Source of the DNA: a virus
Reading direction: 5' to 3' (one strand)
DNA length: 38,890 nt
Virus record (IMG/VR): IMGVR_UViG_3300042465_002416
Location: 1-38,890 of that record
Position numbers and translations under genes: made by a program. Shown here piece by piece: positions 29,655-37,322 of this stretch; the first letter of the stretch is position 1, and each line of letters starts with the position of its first letter. A model generated the notes under the pieces. That model did not search any database, was not told the origin of the DNA, and saw only the letters and a program-made list of their open reading frames with translations.

Positions 29655-29966
29655 GTGTCAATGGCAACATCAGTAGAACGGCTAGGAATAGTCGAAACTA
29701 AGGTCGAGAATCTTAATGAGAAACTCGACGACTTAAAAGTAGACGTAAAAGACCTACACGATTGTCTAGATAAAACTAGAGACACTATCGAAGAAAAATT
29801 AGAACAGATGTATCAAGCCAGCTGTACTCAACATGCTGAAATGGCTAAAAAGATATCGGCTATGGAACGTTTTAAAGACAAATGGATTTATACATTTGCA
29901 GGCGGGATGGTAGTAGTAAGTTGGGCAAGCGCAAATACGGAAAGTATTTTAGCAATATTAAAATGA
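29655..29966 (+). CDS. Coiled-coil protein with C-terminal membrane segment
   Basis: 103 residues from GTG 29655 or 101 from ATG 29661 (AAGGAG is 4 or 10 bases away, so undecided). Residues about 8-60 are a heptad-type coiled coil (VETKVENLNEKLDDLKVDVKDLHDCLDKT). Residues about 76-96 form a hydrophobic segment (WIYTFAGGMVVVSWASA). This coil-plus-membrane layout resembles XhlA-type phage membrane proteins linked to lysis or virion envelope contact, but no other lysis gene is visible. Overlaps the next gene by 4 bases. Confidence 0.6.
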   Translation: MSMATSVERLGIVETKVENLNEKLDDLKVDVKDLHDCLDKTRDTIEEKLEQMYQASCTQHAEMAKKISAMERFKDKWIYTFAGGMVVVSWASANTESILAILK

Positions 29967-30268
29967 ATGAATTTGAAGTTATAGTTGAAGACACAGAAGA
30001 ACCTTTAACTGAGGCTAAAAGAGTTTGGGCTAAACGCGGTAAAAAGCTAAAGCGCATGATTCGTTGTACTAGCGGTAAGAAAAAAGGTCGTACAGTTGCT
30101 AATGTTAGTGCCTGTAGTAAAGCGATAAATATGAAAAAGAGATTTATGATGAGGCGAATTAGAAAACGCTTTAATGCTAAAATCGTTAGAAAATCAAAGA
30201 GAACAAAAGCATTTAATCCTTTGAGTAAACGATTGAAGACAATGAATAAATCAACAAACGCAAGGTAA
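29963..30268 (+). CDS. Highly basic phage protein
   Basis: 101 residues from ATG 29963 (ATGA overlap with the upstream stop; the longer frame from 29882 is a shadow inside that gene). An acidic first 20 residues precede a very basic Lys/Arg-rich remainder (KRGKKLKRMIRCTSGKKKG, KKRFMMRRIRKRFNAK). The RCTSGKKKGRTV...SAC motif is familiar to me from small basic proteins of aquatic T4-like phages (recollection). Probably a DNA-binding internal or head protein, by charge. Confidence 0.65.
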   Translation: MNEFEVIVEDTEEPLTEAKRVWAKRGKKLKRMIRCTSGKKKGRTVANVSACSKAINMKKRFMMRRIRKRFNAKIVRKSKRTKAFNPLSKRLKTMNKSTNAR

Positions 30269-30275
30269 CAAATAT

Positions 30276-30701
30276 ATGGCAGATGATCGTAGTTTAACAG
30301 ATATAATAAGATTCGCAGATCCCAGCGGAGAAATCAGTGATGCTGAAATTGCCAGTATTTCCAATTCACTGAAATTTTCAGAAGTATTAGATTTAATATC
30401 GTCTGTGAGTAAAGATAACATGGACTCTGCTAGAAACATTTTAAGTAAGCACGATCCTCGATTCAGTGTTGCCACAGAATATGCCGGTGCATCAGGCGCC
30501 CAAACCAGCGGATTTAAACCAATCAAACCCCAAGGCACAGTCGGTGCATTGCCTACTACTGCTAACAAGCCAACTAATCCAAATGGCCCTCAAGACTCAG
30601 AACAAGGTGATTTAGAAGCTATGGTCGCAGATCCGATGAACAAGAATAAACCAGAAGTTAAGCAGATACAAAGTTTGCTACAAAGGTTACAGAATAGATG
30701 A
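30276..30701 (+). CDS. Unknown late protein with Pro/Gly-rich linker
   Basis: 141 residues. An N-terminal helical half (LTDIIRFADPSGEISDAEIASISNSLKFSEVLDLIS) is joined by a Pro/Gly/Asn/Thr-rich linker (FKPIKPQGTVGALPTTANKP) to a C-terminal helix (EVKQIQSLLQRLQNR). No family recognised. Its stop overlaps the next start (ATGA). Confidence 0.6.
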   Translation: MADDRSLTDIIRFADPSGEISDAEIASISNSLKFSEVLDLISSVSKDNMDSARNILSKHDPRFSVATEYAGASGAQTSGFKPIKPQGTVGALPTTANKPTNPNGPQDSEQGDLEAMVADPMNKNKPEVKQIQSLLQRLQNR

Positions 30702-31093
30702 AAATCAATGACATTATTGCTGAATCATATACGGGTTTTACTGGACGCATGAAGGACTTTGGCACTGTTAAACGCGGTGAAATTGATCAAAGTTTACCTA
30801 ACGTTATGATTGAACCGCAATTAAGAAACACAGATACTTATATGCAGATGCGATACGGTATTGCATTGGCAGCGGCCGCTGCCCAGCGAGGAGAACAATT
30901 TGAACAGGAAAGTGCCTGGGCAGAAAACATCGGTATGGTAGGCTATACTGATGCAGAAGTAGCACAGATCAAAGCTGCCGACAAGCTAATGGGTGTAAAG
31001 AGCATTAACTTGACTTCTAAAGGCAGTCAAGAACGCACCGATGTTAATTTGACAAGCCCTGTGGCTAGTGGATGGAAGAAGTTTGCAAAATGA
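30698..31093 (+). CDS. Unknown late protein
   Basis: 131 residues. N-terminal KINDIIAESYTGFTGRMKD, a middle LPNVMIEPQLRNTDTYMQMRYGIALAAAAAQRGEQF typical of small virion-type proteins I have seen in aquatic T4-like phages, and a basic C-terminus. No motif assigns a function. Coupled at both ends by 4-base overlaps. Confidence 0.6.
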   Translation: MKINDIIAESYTGFTGRMKDFGTVKRGEIDQSLPNVMIEPQLRNTDTYMQMRYGIALAAAAAQRGEQFEQESAWAENIGMVGYTDAEVAQIKAADKLMGVKSINLTSKGSQERTDVNLTSPVASGWKKFAK

Positions 31094-31305
31094 AAATAGT
31101 TGAACTAGCATCCGGCATTAAAACAATGATAACCAATGAGCAACAAGAACTCGTTAAGTTAGTCAAAGAACAAACACGAATCTCTAGAACAGACCTAGAC
31201 GAACGTAAACAAAAAATAGCCGAACAAATGACAGGGCTAGGATTATTAGATAGAATATATGATGAAGAAAACCAAGCAATTATCTACAAATTATTCAGTA
31301 GATAA
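31090..31305 (+). CDS. Small helical late protein
   Basis: 71 residues from ATG 31090, overlapping the previous stop by 4 bases (a start at 31072 inside that gene is less likely). Predicted helical and charged (EQQELVKLVKEQTRISRTDLDERKQKIAEQM). No family recognised. The next gene begins 47 bases before its stop. Confidence 0.6.
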   Translation: MKIVELASGIKTMITNEQQELVKLVKEQTRISRTDLDERKQKIAEQMTGLGLLDRIYDEENQAIIYKLFSR

Positions 31306-31753
31306 AAAAGGCGCAGATAGGCTATCGTCAAAAGTGGCAGCAATGCTAGATGACGCTATACCTACTAACATATTAGGTATGTTAGTCACCATGAAAGAAC
31401 AAGAACGCTGTCTGATATTTTATGATAGATATAGTTTAACTGTGCGTAGCAAAAACGATTACTCTATTCTAGATTTATATACTAAAGATATAATCTATGA
31501 TAAAATAGCTTTATTTTCCAGTGCATTGCACATAATATTTGCTTTGCACAAAGGCATAACTAGGCAATCACCTACAGAAAATATAATATACGAACTAGAT
31601 CAAGAATACTTTCGATGTTTAGAAAACATCAAATTTTATAGACAAAAGATGAATTCGGGTAATACTGAACTAATTCCGCTATTTGCAGACAGATTGACTG
31701 ATGCTAAAGCAAGACTAGAAGAAACAAAAACCAAATTATCTAAATCATATTGA
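31259..31753 (+). CDS. Unknown late protein, overlapping start
   Basis: 164 residues from ATG 31259 (or 31262), overlapping the previous gene by 47 bases, which is long for this genome; a later start is possible but no good ribosome site is seen. Helical with several Tyr (EQERCLIFYDRYSLTVRSKNDYSILDLYTKD) and a charged C-terminal helix. No family recognised. Confidence 0.6.
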   Translation: MMKKTKQLSTNYSVDKKGADRLSSKVAAMLDDAIPTNILGMLVTMKEQERCLIFYDRYSLTVRSKNDYSILDLYTKDIIYDKIALFSSALHIIFALHKGITRQSPTENIIYELDQEYFRCLENIKFYRQKMNSGNTELIPLFADRLTDAKARLEETKTKLSKSY

Positions 31754-31759
31754 TAAATA
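31752..31759 (+). promoter_or_regulatory. Late-type promoter GATAAATA
   Basis: GATAAATA overlaps the upstream stop codon and ends 18 bases before the ATG at 31778, with an AAAGGA ribosome site between; the same spacing as at 4854-4861. Confidence 0.55.
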
Positions 31760-31777
31760 ATCTAAAGGATACCTATT

Positions 31778-32458
31778 ATGAATACCTCTGAAATTTTTAA
31801 CCCTACACAACGTAAACAACGTGTAGTAGAAAACTTTTTAAATAGCCACTATGGCTTGAAATTAGCCGCACACGGTGATTCCGTTAAAGTACAATCATTA
31901 ATTAGCAAACTAGTTATGGAAAACCATCAGATGGCAAGTACACGAGTTGGCTTTCAAAACGATGCTACTTATGTAAAGAATACGATGATTATCGAAGCAC
32001 TTCGTCATATTCTTAAAGAGATTGGACCAATGCGCTCTACTCGTAGAATGAATGAACAAAGTGGTGAAGATTTGGCTCAAGCTGAACTTATCCTTGTTGC
32101 TCAAAACATGGTAGATGATCTACAAAAGATGGCAGAAGATGTTGCTCAAATGCAAACAGACGAACTAATGCCATTAGAAGAAAAAATGAAAACGACATTT
32201 GGTCAAGAACAAGGTACTGCGTTTGGCCAGTCTGCTGATCAATCATTCGGTACATTGTTGGATGCAGTCAAGGCTGCTAAAGACGCTTTGAGTAATGCAG
32301 TTGCAGTTCTTAAAGGTGAAAGCCCGATGGGCGGCATGGGTGACGATCTAAGCGGTGGCATGCCGGCTCCTGCAATGGAACCAACAGGCGACGAGTTTGG
32401 CATGGCTGATGCGGCAAGTGGTGAAGAAGAATTGCCAACTGGTCGCGAGTTGAAGTAA
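31778..32458 (+). CDS. Unknown late protein with Gly/Met/Pro-rich tail
   Basis: 226 residues. The first 170 are helical (RKQRVVENFLNSHYGLKLAAHG, EDLAQAELILVAQNMVDDLQKMAEDVAQMQTDELMP). The end is disordered and acidic (MGGMGDDLSGGMPAPAMEPTGDEFGM), a composition common in scaffold or head-assembly proteins. Its own late-type promoter and AAAGGA site suggest good expression. The last base of its stop is the first of the next ATG. Confidence 0.65.
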   Translation: MNTSEIFNPTQRKQRVVENFLNSHYGLKLAAHGDSVKVQSLISKLVMENHQMASTRVGFQNDATYVKNTMIIEALRHILKEIGPMRSTRRMNEQSGEDLAQAELILVAQNMVDDLQKMAEDVAQMQTDELMPLEEKMKTTFGQEQGTAFGQSADQSFGTLLDAVKAAKDALSNAVAVLKGESPMGGMGDDLSGGMPAPAMEPTGDEFGMADAASGEEELPTGRELK

Positions 32459-32784
32459 TGCGTTTATACGAATTTGTCGACAGCGACGAACAAGTTTTGG
32501 GAATTATCAAGCCTTTGCTTTTACGAGCAAAGGCCGAAGGTGCTGTCTCTATTCCTACTAATCAATTAATTAATGATTTAAATGATTCTAGTATAACACC
32601 TGAACTATTAGTTCACATTCTTAACAAGCATAGAAAAGATTTAAACAATATTATTACAACAGCTACATATGATTCGATTGTATTAAACAATAATGAAATT
32701 AAATCTATGACCAGTAATTATGATAAAGATGTTAATAAAATGAAAAGCACAGCACTGAAACAAGCAATGGATAAATTAAAATGA
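32458..32784 (+). CDS. Unknown helical late protein
   Basis: 108 residues, translationally coupled to the previous gene (TAATG). Helical, with VDSDEQVLGIIKPLLLRAKAEG and SSITPELLVHILNKHRKDLNN. Low complexity Asn/Lys-rich end. No family recognised. Overlaps the next gene by 4 bases. Confidence 0.6.
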   Translation: MRLYEFVDSDEQVLGIIKPLLLRAKAEGAVSIPTNQLINDLNDSSITPELLVHILNKHRKDLNNIITTATYDSIVLNNNEIKSMTSNYDKDVNKMKSTALKQAMDKLK

Positions 32785-33101
32785 TAGCATCGATTATGTT
32801 AACTGCTACTCAAGCTAGAAGTAAAGCTCAAAATGACTTGGTCATTTTCAACGAAGTTAGAGCCATTGAATTAGCCATTTTAACTGCCAGTGCCGCTGGC
32901 AGCTATGATATAACATTAGCTACTACTACTATGTCAACTAGTGTACTATATGCCAATGTCTGGAAGGGTGTAATTTCCGACAGAGCAAAAGAAATCCAAA
33001 TGTCAAGTATAATTAAGTATTTTACTGATTTGGGTTATAATGTTGAACGCAGATCCAATCCAGTTACTGGCACAACATTCGATTGGCAAGTTTACTGGTA
33101 A
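32781..33101 (+). CDS. Conserved-type structural protein of unknown role
   Basis: 106 residues. The pattern MLTATQARSKAQNDLVIFNEVRAIE...YANVWKGVISDRAKEIQMSSIIKYFTDLGYNVERR...TFDWQVYW recalls a small protein widespread in T4-like phages of cyanobacteria and SAR11 (recollection, not verified). It ends in a Trp-rich strand. Last gene of the late cluster; the following gene reverts to a sigma70-type promoter. Confidence 0.6.
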   Translation: MIASIMLTATQARSKAQNDLVIFNEVRAIELAILTASAAGSYDITLATTTMSTSVLYANVWKGVISDRAKEIQMSSIIKYFTDLGYNVERRSNPVTGTTFDWQVYW

Positions 33102-33109
33102 TATATAAC

Positions 33110-33138
33110 TAGACTATACACTGATTTTAGTGTATAAT
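33110..33138 (+). promoter_or_regulatory. Sigma70-type promoter with overlapping palindrome, leaderless layout
   Basis: TAGACT (33110-33115), 17-base spacer, TATAAT (33133-33138). TATACACT (33115-33122) and AGTGTATA (33129-33136) form a perfect 8-bp inverted repeat around GATTTT that overlaps the spacer and -10, a plausible operator. Predicted RNA start 33145 is the A of the ATG. Confidence 0.6.
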
Positions 33139-33144
33139 GTGTAT

Positions 33145-33810
33145 ATGCTATTAAATCCAATTTACGAATACAAAAAACTCAATCGTGACGAAACTACAGG
33201 CAAGCGTCTTTATGCTTGCCCTGACGGAACAAAAGTTCCCAGCGTCACAACAGTGCTAGACTCGACCAAAGATAAAACATTCTTAATTGAATGGCGCAAA
33301 CGTGTGGGTGATGCCGAAGCAACTCGTATTAGCACAGAGTCTGCGGGTCTGGGCACACTGATGCACACACATTTAGAATATCATGTACTAGGTAAAGAAC
33401 GTCCACAAGGTAACAACCAAGTTCAGATACTGGCTCGTGACATGGCTGATACTATGATTAATCAAGCCTTCTGTGACATTGAAGAGGTATGGGGCATTGA
33501 AGCACCTTTATACTACCCCGGACTGTATGCAGGTACTAGTGATATGATCGGAGTACATAAAGGAACTCCAGCAATCATTGACCATAAGACAACTAAAAAG
33601 CCTAAGAAGAGAGAATGGATCGAAGATTACTTTCTACAATGTTGCGCCTATGCATTGGCACATAATGAAGTACATGGTACTAATATTAAAAAATGTGTAA
33701 TTAACATTATTGACCGAGATGCTAAACTACAACCATTTATCATAGAAGGCAACGAGTTTGATCACTACAGTGATCTCTGGGCTCAGCGTCTTGATCAGTA
33801 TTATAAATAA
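33145..33810 (+). CDS. PD-(D/E)XK exonuclease (RecB/Cas4-like fold)
   Basis: 221 residues from ATG 33145; in-frame GTG codons at 33130 and 33139 lie inside the promoter. The nuclease core is visible: H74 in GTLMHTHLEYH, D133 in YAGTSDMIG, D146 and K148 in AIIDHKTTK, and QCCAYA (Q165, Y169) of the RecB family motif. It likely processes DNA ends or degrades host DNA. No Shine-Dalgarno; a promoter positioned to start RNA at the ATG suggests a leaderless message. It ends in TATAAATAA, which doubles as a late-type octamer. Confidence 0.82.
   Translation: MLLNPIYEYKKLNRDETTGKRLYACPDGTKVPSVTTVLDSTKDKTFLIEWRKRVGDAEATRISTESAGLGTLMHTHLEYHVLGKERPQGNNQVQILARDMADTMINQAFCDIEEVWGIEAPLYYPGLYAGTSDMIGVHKGTPAIIDHKTTKKPKKREWIEDYFLQCCAYALAHNEVHGTNIKKCVINIIDRDAKLQPFIIEGNEFDHYSDLWAQRLDQYYK
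33802..33809 (+). promoter_or_regulatory. TATAAATA octamer at the end of the nuclease gene
   Basis: A perfect T4 late octamer that encodes the final Tyr-Lys and part of the stop; it ends 8 bases before the GTG at 33818, which has no Shine-Dalgarno. Confidence 0.45.
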
Positions 33811-33817
33811 GCATCTA

Positions 33818-34270
33818 GTGGAAAACAATTTAAGCATCTGGTACAAGACTACTACAGAAAAAATCCTAGCTTGGAGAGAGCTAAGACAAAATGCTGTAGA
33901 TATGTCAGTGGACGGTTTAATTGAAGCAGTCAATACATGGTGGACATTTTCACCGTGGGTACGTAAAACAATAGATCCTTACAAGCCAGAAACATGGCCC
34001 AGTCCTTGGGATATGATCAATCGTGGTGAATTTTGTCGCAGTGCTATTGCATTGGGACAAGCATATACACTTTGGATAACTGCACCCAATAGCAATGTAG
34101 AGCTATGGTTGGTAAATAATTTCAGCGAAAAAGATGTACATCTAGTAGTAGTTATTGATGAGAAGACAGTGCTAAATTATACTCTAGGTCATGTATTGGG
34201 TATTGAAGAATGCGACTTTGAGACTTTAAACAAGATCGTCAAAAGCGATTTAGCCCACATTAAAATATAA
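33818..34270 (+). CDS. Unknown protein upstream of nrdA
   Basis: 150 residues from GTG 33818, chosen because the frame's earlier ATG (33758) would overlap the nuclease gene by 53 bases. Several Trp-rich motifs: LIEAVNTWWTFSPWVRKTIDPYKPETWPSPWDMINRGEF, then YTLWITAPNSNVELWLVNNF and VHLVVVIDEKTVLNYTLG. I recall this WPSPWD pattern in T4-like phages of aquatic bacteria, without a known function. Confidence 0.6.
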   Translation: MENNLSIWYKTTTEKILAWRELRQNAVDMSVDGLIEAVNTWWTFSPWVRKTIDPYKPETWPSPWDMINRGEFCRSAIALGQAYTLWITAPNSNVELWLVNNFSEKDVHLVVVIDEKTVLNYTLGHVLGIEECDFETLNKIVKSDLAHIKI

Positions 34271-34290
34271 CAGAATTATTACAGTGCAGA

Positions 34291-34298
34291 GTTAAATA
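34291..34298 (+). promoter_or_regulatory. Possible late-type element GTTAAATA before nrdA
   Basis: GTTAAATA lies 40 bases before the nrdA ATG. Late control of nrdA would be unusual, so this may be chance; an ATAAGGA ribosome site follows. Confidence 0.25.
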
Positions 34299-34338
34299 GA
34301 ATACTAAAATTAAAATAGCAGATAAGGAAAAGAATAGA

Positions 34339-36672
34339 ATGACAACATCGGCCCGAGCCATCACTGTTATCAAGCGCAGTGGAGAAAAAGAAGAATTGAT
34401 GATTGAAAAATGGCAGGCACAGATTACTAAAATATGTTCTGGAATTGCTGATGTCAGTCAAAGTATGGTTGAAATCAAAGCACAGCCACAATTCTATGAT
34501 GGTATTACCACACAAGAAATTGATGAGATTACACTACGAGCCATTGTTAACCTCATTGATGTAGAAGCCAATCCGGATATCGGACACACAAATTATCAAT
34601 ACGTAGCAGGCAAGCAACGTCTAAGTATGCTACGGAAAGATGTCTATGGTAGTTATGAAGTACCACGCCTTTATGACATCGTTAAAAAGAATGTAGCAAC
34701 AGGCCTTTATACTAGTGAACTTCTTGATTGGTACACAGAAGAAGATTGGAACAAGATGAATGACATGCTTGACCACGAAAAGGACGAACAATATAGCTAT
34801 GCGGCTATTGAACAACTTATTGAAAAATACTTAGTAAAGAATCGTAGTACGAAAGAAACATATGAAACTCCTCAAATTAGATACATGGTCGCCGCCGCTA
34901 CTGTCTTTCATAAAGAAGAACCTAATGCGGCCCGTATGCGTTATATCAAAGAATACTACAACGCTGCCAGTGATGGGCTATTTACTCTTGCTACTCCTGT
35001 TCTTGCTGGGCTTGGTACTCCTACGAAACAATTTTCATCTTGCGTTCTTATTAGATCAGATGATGATTTGGATAGTATTTTCGCGTCTGGTGAAATGATG
35101 GCCAAGTATGCCAGCAAACGTGCTGGCATTGGTTTAGAGATTGGACGATTACGTCCTTTAGGAAGCCCTATTAGGGGCGGCGAAATCATGCACACAGGTA
35201 TGATTCCATTTTTAAAGAAATGGTTTGGAGATTTACGTTCATGTTCACAGGGAGGAATTCGCAATGCAAGTGCTACTATCTTTTATCCAATCTGGCATCA
35301 CCAGTTTGACGACCTTATTGTACTCAAGAACAACCAAGGAACAGAAGAAACCCGAGTCCGTCATATGGATTATGGGGTTGTGCTTAGTGCTCTATTCTGG
35401 AGACGATTCAAAAACAAAGAACAAATAACATTCTTTGATCCTAATGAAGTGCCTGATTTATACCAAGCATTTTATTCTAACACAAAACTATTTGAAGAGC
35501 TTTATGTTAAGTATGAAAATACTCCGGGCCTTCGTACAAAAACAATGTCAGCCGAAGAAGTATTCAAGTCTGGCATCTTAAAAGAACGCACAGATACAGG
35601 ACGTATCTACTTAGTGTTCATCGACAACGTGATGAATCAAGGACCATTTGATCCTGAGTATCACACCATTTACCAGAGTAATCTTTGCTGTGAAATACTT
35701 TTACCTACTAAGTCCTTTAAACGTCTGGATGACGATAGCGGTCGTATCGCACTTTGCACCTTGGGCTCAATCAATTGGGGTGCGTTCCGTAACCCAGAAG
35801 ACATGCGCCGTGCTTGCCGTATACTGCATCGTAGCCTCAACAATATTCTTGACTATCAAGACTTTCTTTCCATCCAGTCTAAACTATCCAACGACGAAAT
35901 CAGACCACTGGGAATCGGTATCACCAATCTCGCCTACTGGCACGCCAAGCGAAGCCTCAAGTACGGAGAACGAGACTCCTTGGCTGAAGTCAAGACGTGG
36001 ATGGAACATCAAGCCTACTACCTAACTGAAGCCAGTGTAGAACTTGCCAAAGAACGTGGCAAGTGCTTAGGCAGTGATCATACTCGTTATGGACAAGGTA
36101 CATTCCCGTGGGAACTACGTGCCAAAGGAGTGAACGAATTAACTGACTTTGCTCCGGAACTTGATTGGGAGACATTACGCAGTCAAATGAAGGAACACGG
36201 TGTTCGCAATGCTACACAAATGGCTGTAGCACCAGTTGAATCTAGTTCAGTTGTTATTAATAGTACAAATGGTATTGAAATGCCCATGTCGTTAATTAGT
36301 ACTAAAGAAAGTAAAGCAGGATCATTTACACAGGTTGTTCCTGAGTATCATAAACTAAAGAACAAGTATCAGTTAATGTGGGAACAAAAAGACTGTGACG
36401 GTTATTTAAAAACTGCCGCAGTTATTGCTGCCTACGTTGATCAAAGTATCAGTACCAACACATTCTACAATCCTGCTCACTTTGCAGATAGAAAAGTTCC
36501 TACAACGTTGATTGCCAAGAACCTGATGCAGAGTCATTACTGGGGATTAAAGACATTTTACTATAGTTTGATTAACAAAGCAGGCAGTAAAGCAGTTGCA
36601 GAAGATGCACCCGCTATGTTAGAACCTATAAACTTTGATGACGAAGAAGACTGTGAAAGTTGTAAACTATAA
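34339..36672 (+). CDS. nrdA: Ribonucleotide reductase large subunit (class Ia alpha, NrdA)
   Basis: 777 residues, normal for NrdA (about 760). Reduces ribonucleoside diphosphates to supply dNTPs for phage replication. N-terminal ATP-cone-like region (about 5-70, ITVIKRSGEKEELMIEKW). Active-site features: FSSCVLIRSDDDLDSI (redox Cys), NLCCEILLP with the catalytic Cys and Glu of the NxCxE motif, and a paired second redox Cys region. The C-terminal tail DEEDCESCKL carries the CxxC that exchanges electrons with thioredoxin or glutaredoxin. No intein. The stop overlaps the aldolase start by one base. Confidence 0.95.
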   Translation: MTTSARAITVIKRSGEKEELMIEKWQAQITKICSGIADVSQSMVEIKAQPQFYDGITTQEIDEITLRAIVNLIDVEANPDIGHTNYQYVAGKQRLSMLRKDVYGSYEVPRLYDIVKKNVATGLYTSELLDWYTEEDWNKMNDMLDHEKDEQYSYAAIEQLIEKYLVKNRSTKETYETPQIRYMVAAATVFHKEEPNAARMRYIKEYYNAASDGLFTLATPVLAGLGTPTKQFSSCVLIRSDDDLDSIFASGEMMAKYASKRAGIGLEIGRLRPLGSPIRGGEIMHTGMIPFLKKWFGDLRSCSQGGIRNASATIFYPIWHHQFDDLIVLKNNQGTEETRVRHMDYGVVLSALFWRRFKNKEQITFFDPNEVPDLYQAFYSNTKLFEELYVKYENTPGLRTKTMSAEEVFKSGILKERTDTGRIYLVFIDNVMNQGPFDPEYHTIYQSNLCCEILLPTKSFKRLDDDSGRIALCTLGSINWGAFRNPEDMRRACRILHRSLNNILDYQDFLSIQSKLSNDEIRPLGIGITNLAYWHAKRSLKYGERDSLAEVKTWMEHQAYYLTEASVELAKERGKCLGSDHTRYGQGTFPWELRAKGVNELTDFAPELDWETLRSQMKEHGVRNATQMAVAPVESSSVVINSTNGIEMPMSLISTKESKAGSFTQVVPEYHKLKNKYQLMWEQKDCDGYLKTAAVIAAYVDQSISTNTFYNPAHFADRKVPTTLIAKNLMQSHYWGLKTFYYSLINKAGSKAVAEDAPAMLEPINFDDEEDCESCKL

Positions 36673-37322
36673 TGTTAGAAACAATTTGTGAAGTTTTAGA
36701 AGACGCTTATAAGCGTAACTGGATTACCAGCCGTGATGGTAACGTCAGCATCCGTCACCATGATCGTGATCACTTTTACATCACACCTTCGGGTGTGCGT
36801 AAGCAGACTCTGCAACCAGATCAGTTTAAAAAGATGGGTATCGAGAAAGGTTACTGGAACCAACCTCCTCAAATTTACTATGCAAGCAAGGAATTAGAGT
36901 ACACTGATATTAGTGAAAAGTTAAAACCCAGCGGAGAACTTCCCTTGCACTTCGGCCTACAAAAAGAAATGGGTCAACACAGCAACGATGTGCGAGTAGT
37001 TGTACATGTTCATCCCACTTACTGTATTGCAGCCATGCACGCCGGCATAGATCTTAGTACTATCAGCGATGCATTTCCAGAACTCAATCGTTACACACGA
37101 GTAGCACCCAATGTAGGCGATGTGCCTCCTATCAGTCAAGAGCTTGCCGATCAGTGTCATAAGAATCTACAGTTAGATGATCTTGGTAATATTGCCTATG
37201 ATATTGTAGGTATCAAAGGTCATGGTGTTGTGGCCATTGATACAAGCCCGTGGCGGGCATACGAGCATATCGAACGATTAGAACATATTTGCCGGATAGT
37301 ACTGGCCAGCGGAAAATATTAA
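36672..37322 (+). CDS. Class II aldolase/adducin-family protein
   Basis: 216 residues, starting on the last base of the nrdA stop (TAATG). Zinc-dependent aldolases such as L-fuculose-phosphate or ribulose-phosphate epimerase relatives cleave or isomerise sugar phosphates. All family landmarks are seen: SRDGNVSIRH, ITPSGV, LKPSGELPLH, VVHVHPTYC with two zinc-type His, and GIKGHGVVAI with a further His. The third zinc His is within the last region. It sits inside the nrdA-nrdB operon, suggesting a role in sugar-phosphate or nucleotide precursor supply (inference). The exact substrate cannot be read. Confidence 0.88.
   Translation: MLETICEVLEDAYKRNWITSRDGNVSIRHHDRDHFYITPSGVRKQTLQPDQFKKMGIEKGYWNQPPQIYYASKELEYTDISEKLKPSGELPLHFGLQKEMGQHSNDVRVVVHVHPTYCIAAMHAGIDLSTISDAFPELNRYTRVAPNVGDVPPISQELADQCHKNLQLDDLGNIAYDIVGIKGHGVVAIDTSPWRAYEHIERLEHICRIVLASGKY

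Noticed and set aside
30124-30131. GATAAATA within the basic-protein gene
   Set aside because: Lies inside codons of a real gene and is not placed before another start.
34339-36672. Intein or intron in nrdA
   Set aside because: The protein is of normal NrdA length and the motifs run in order without an inserted block.
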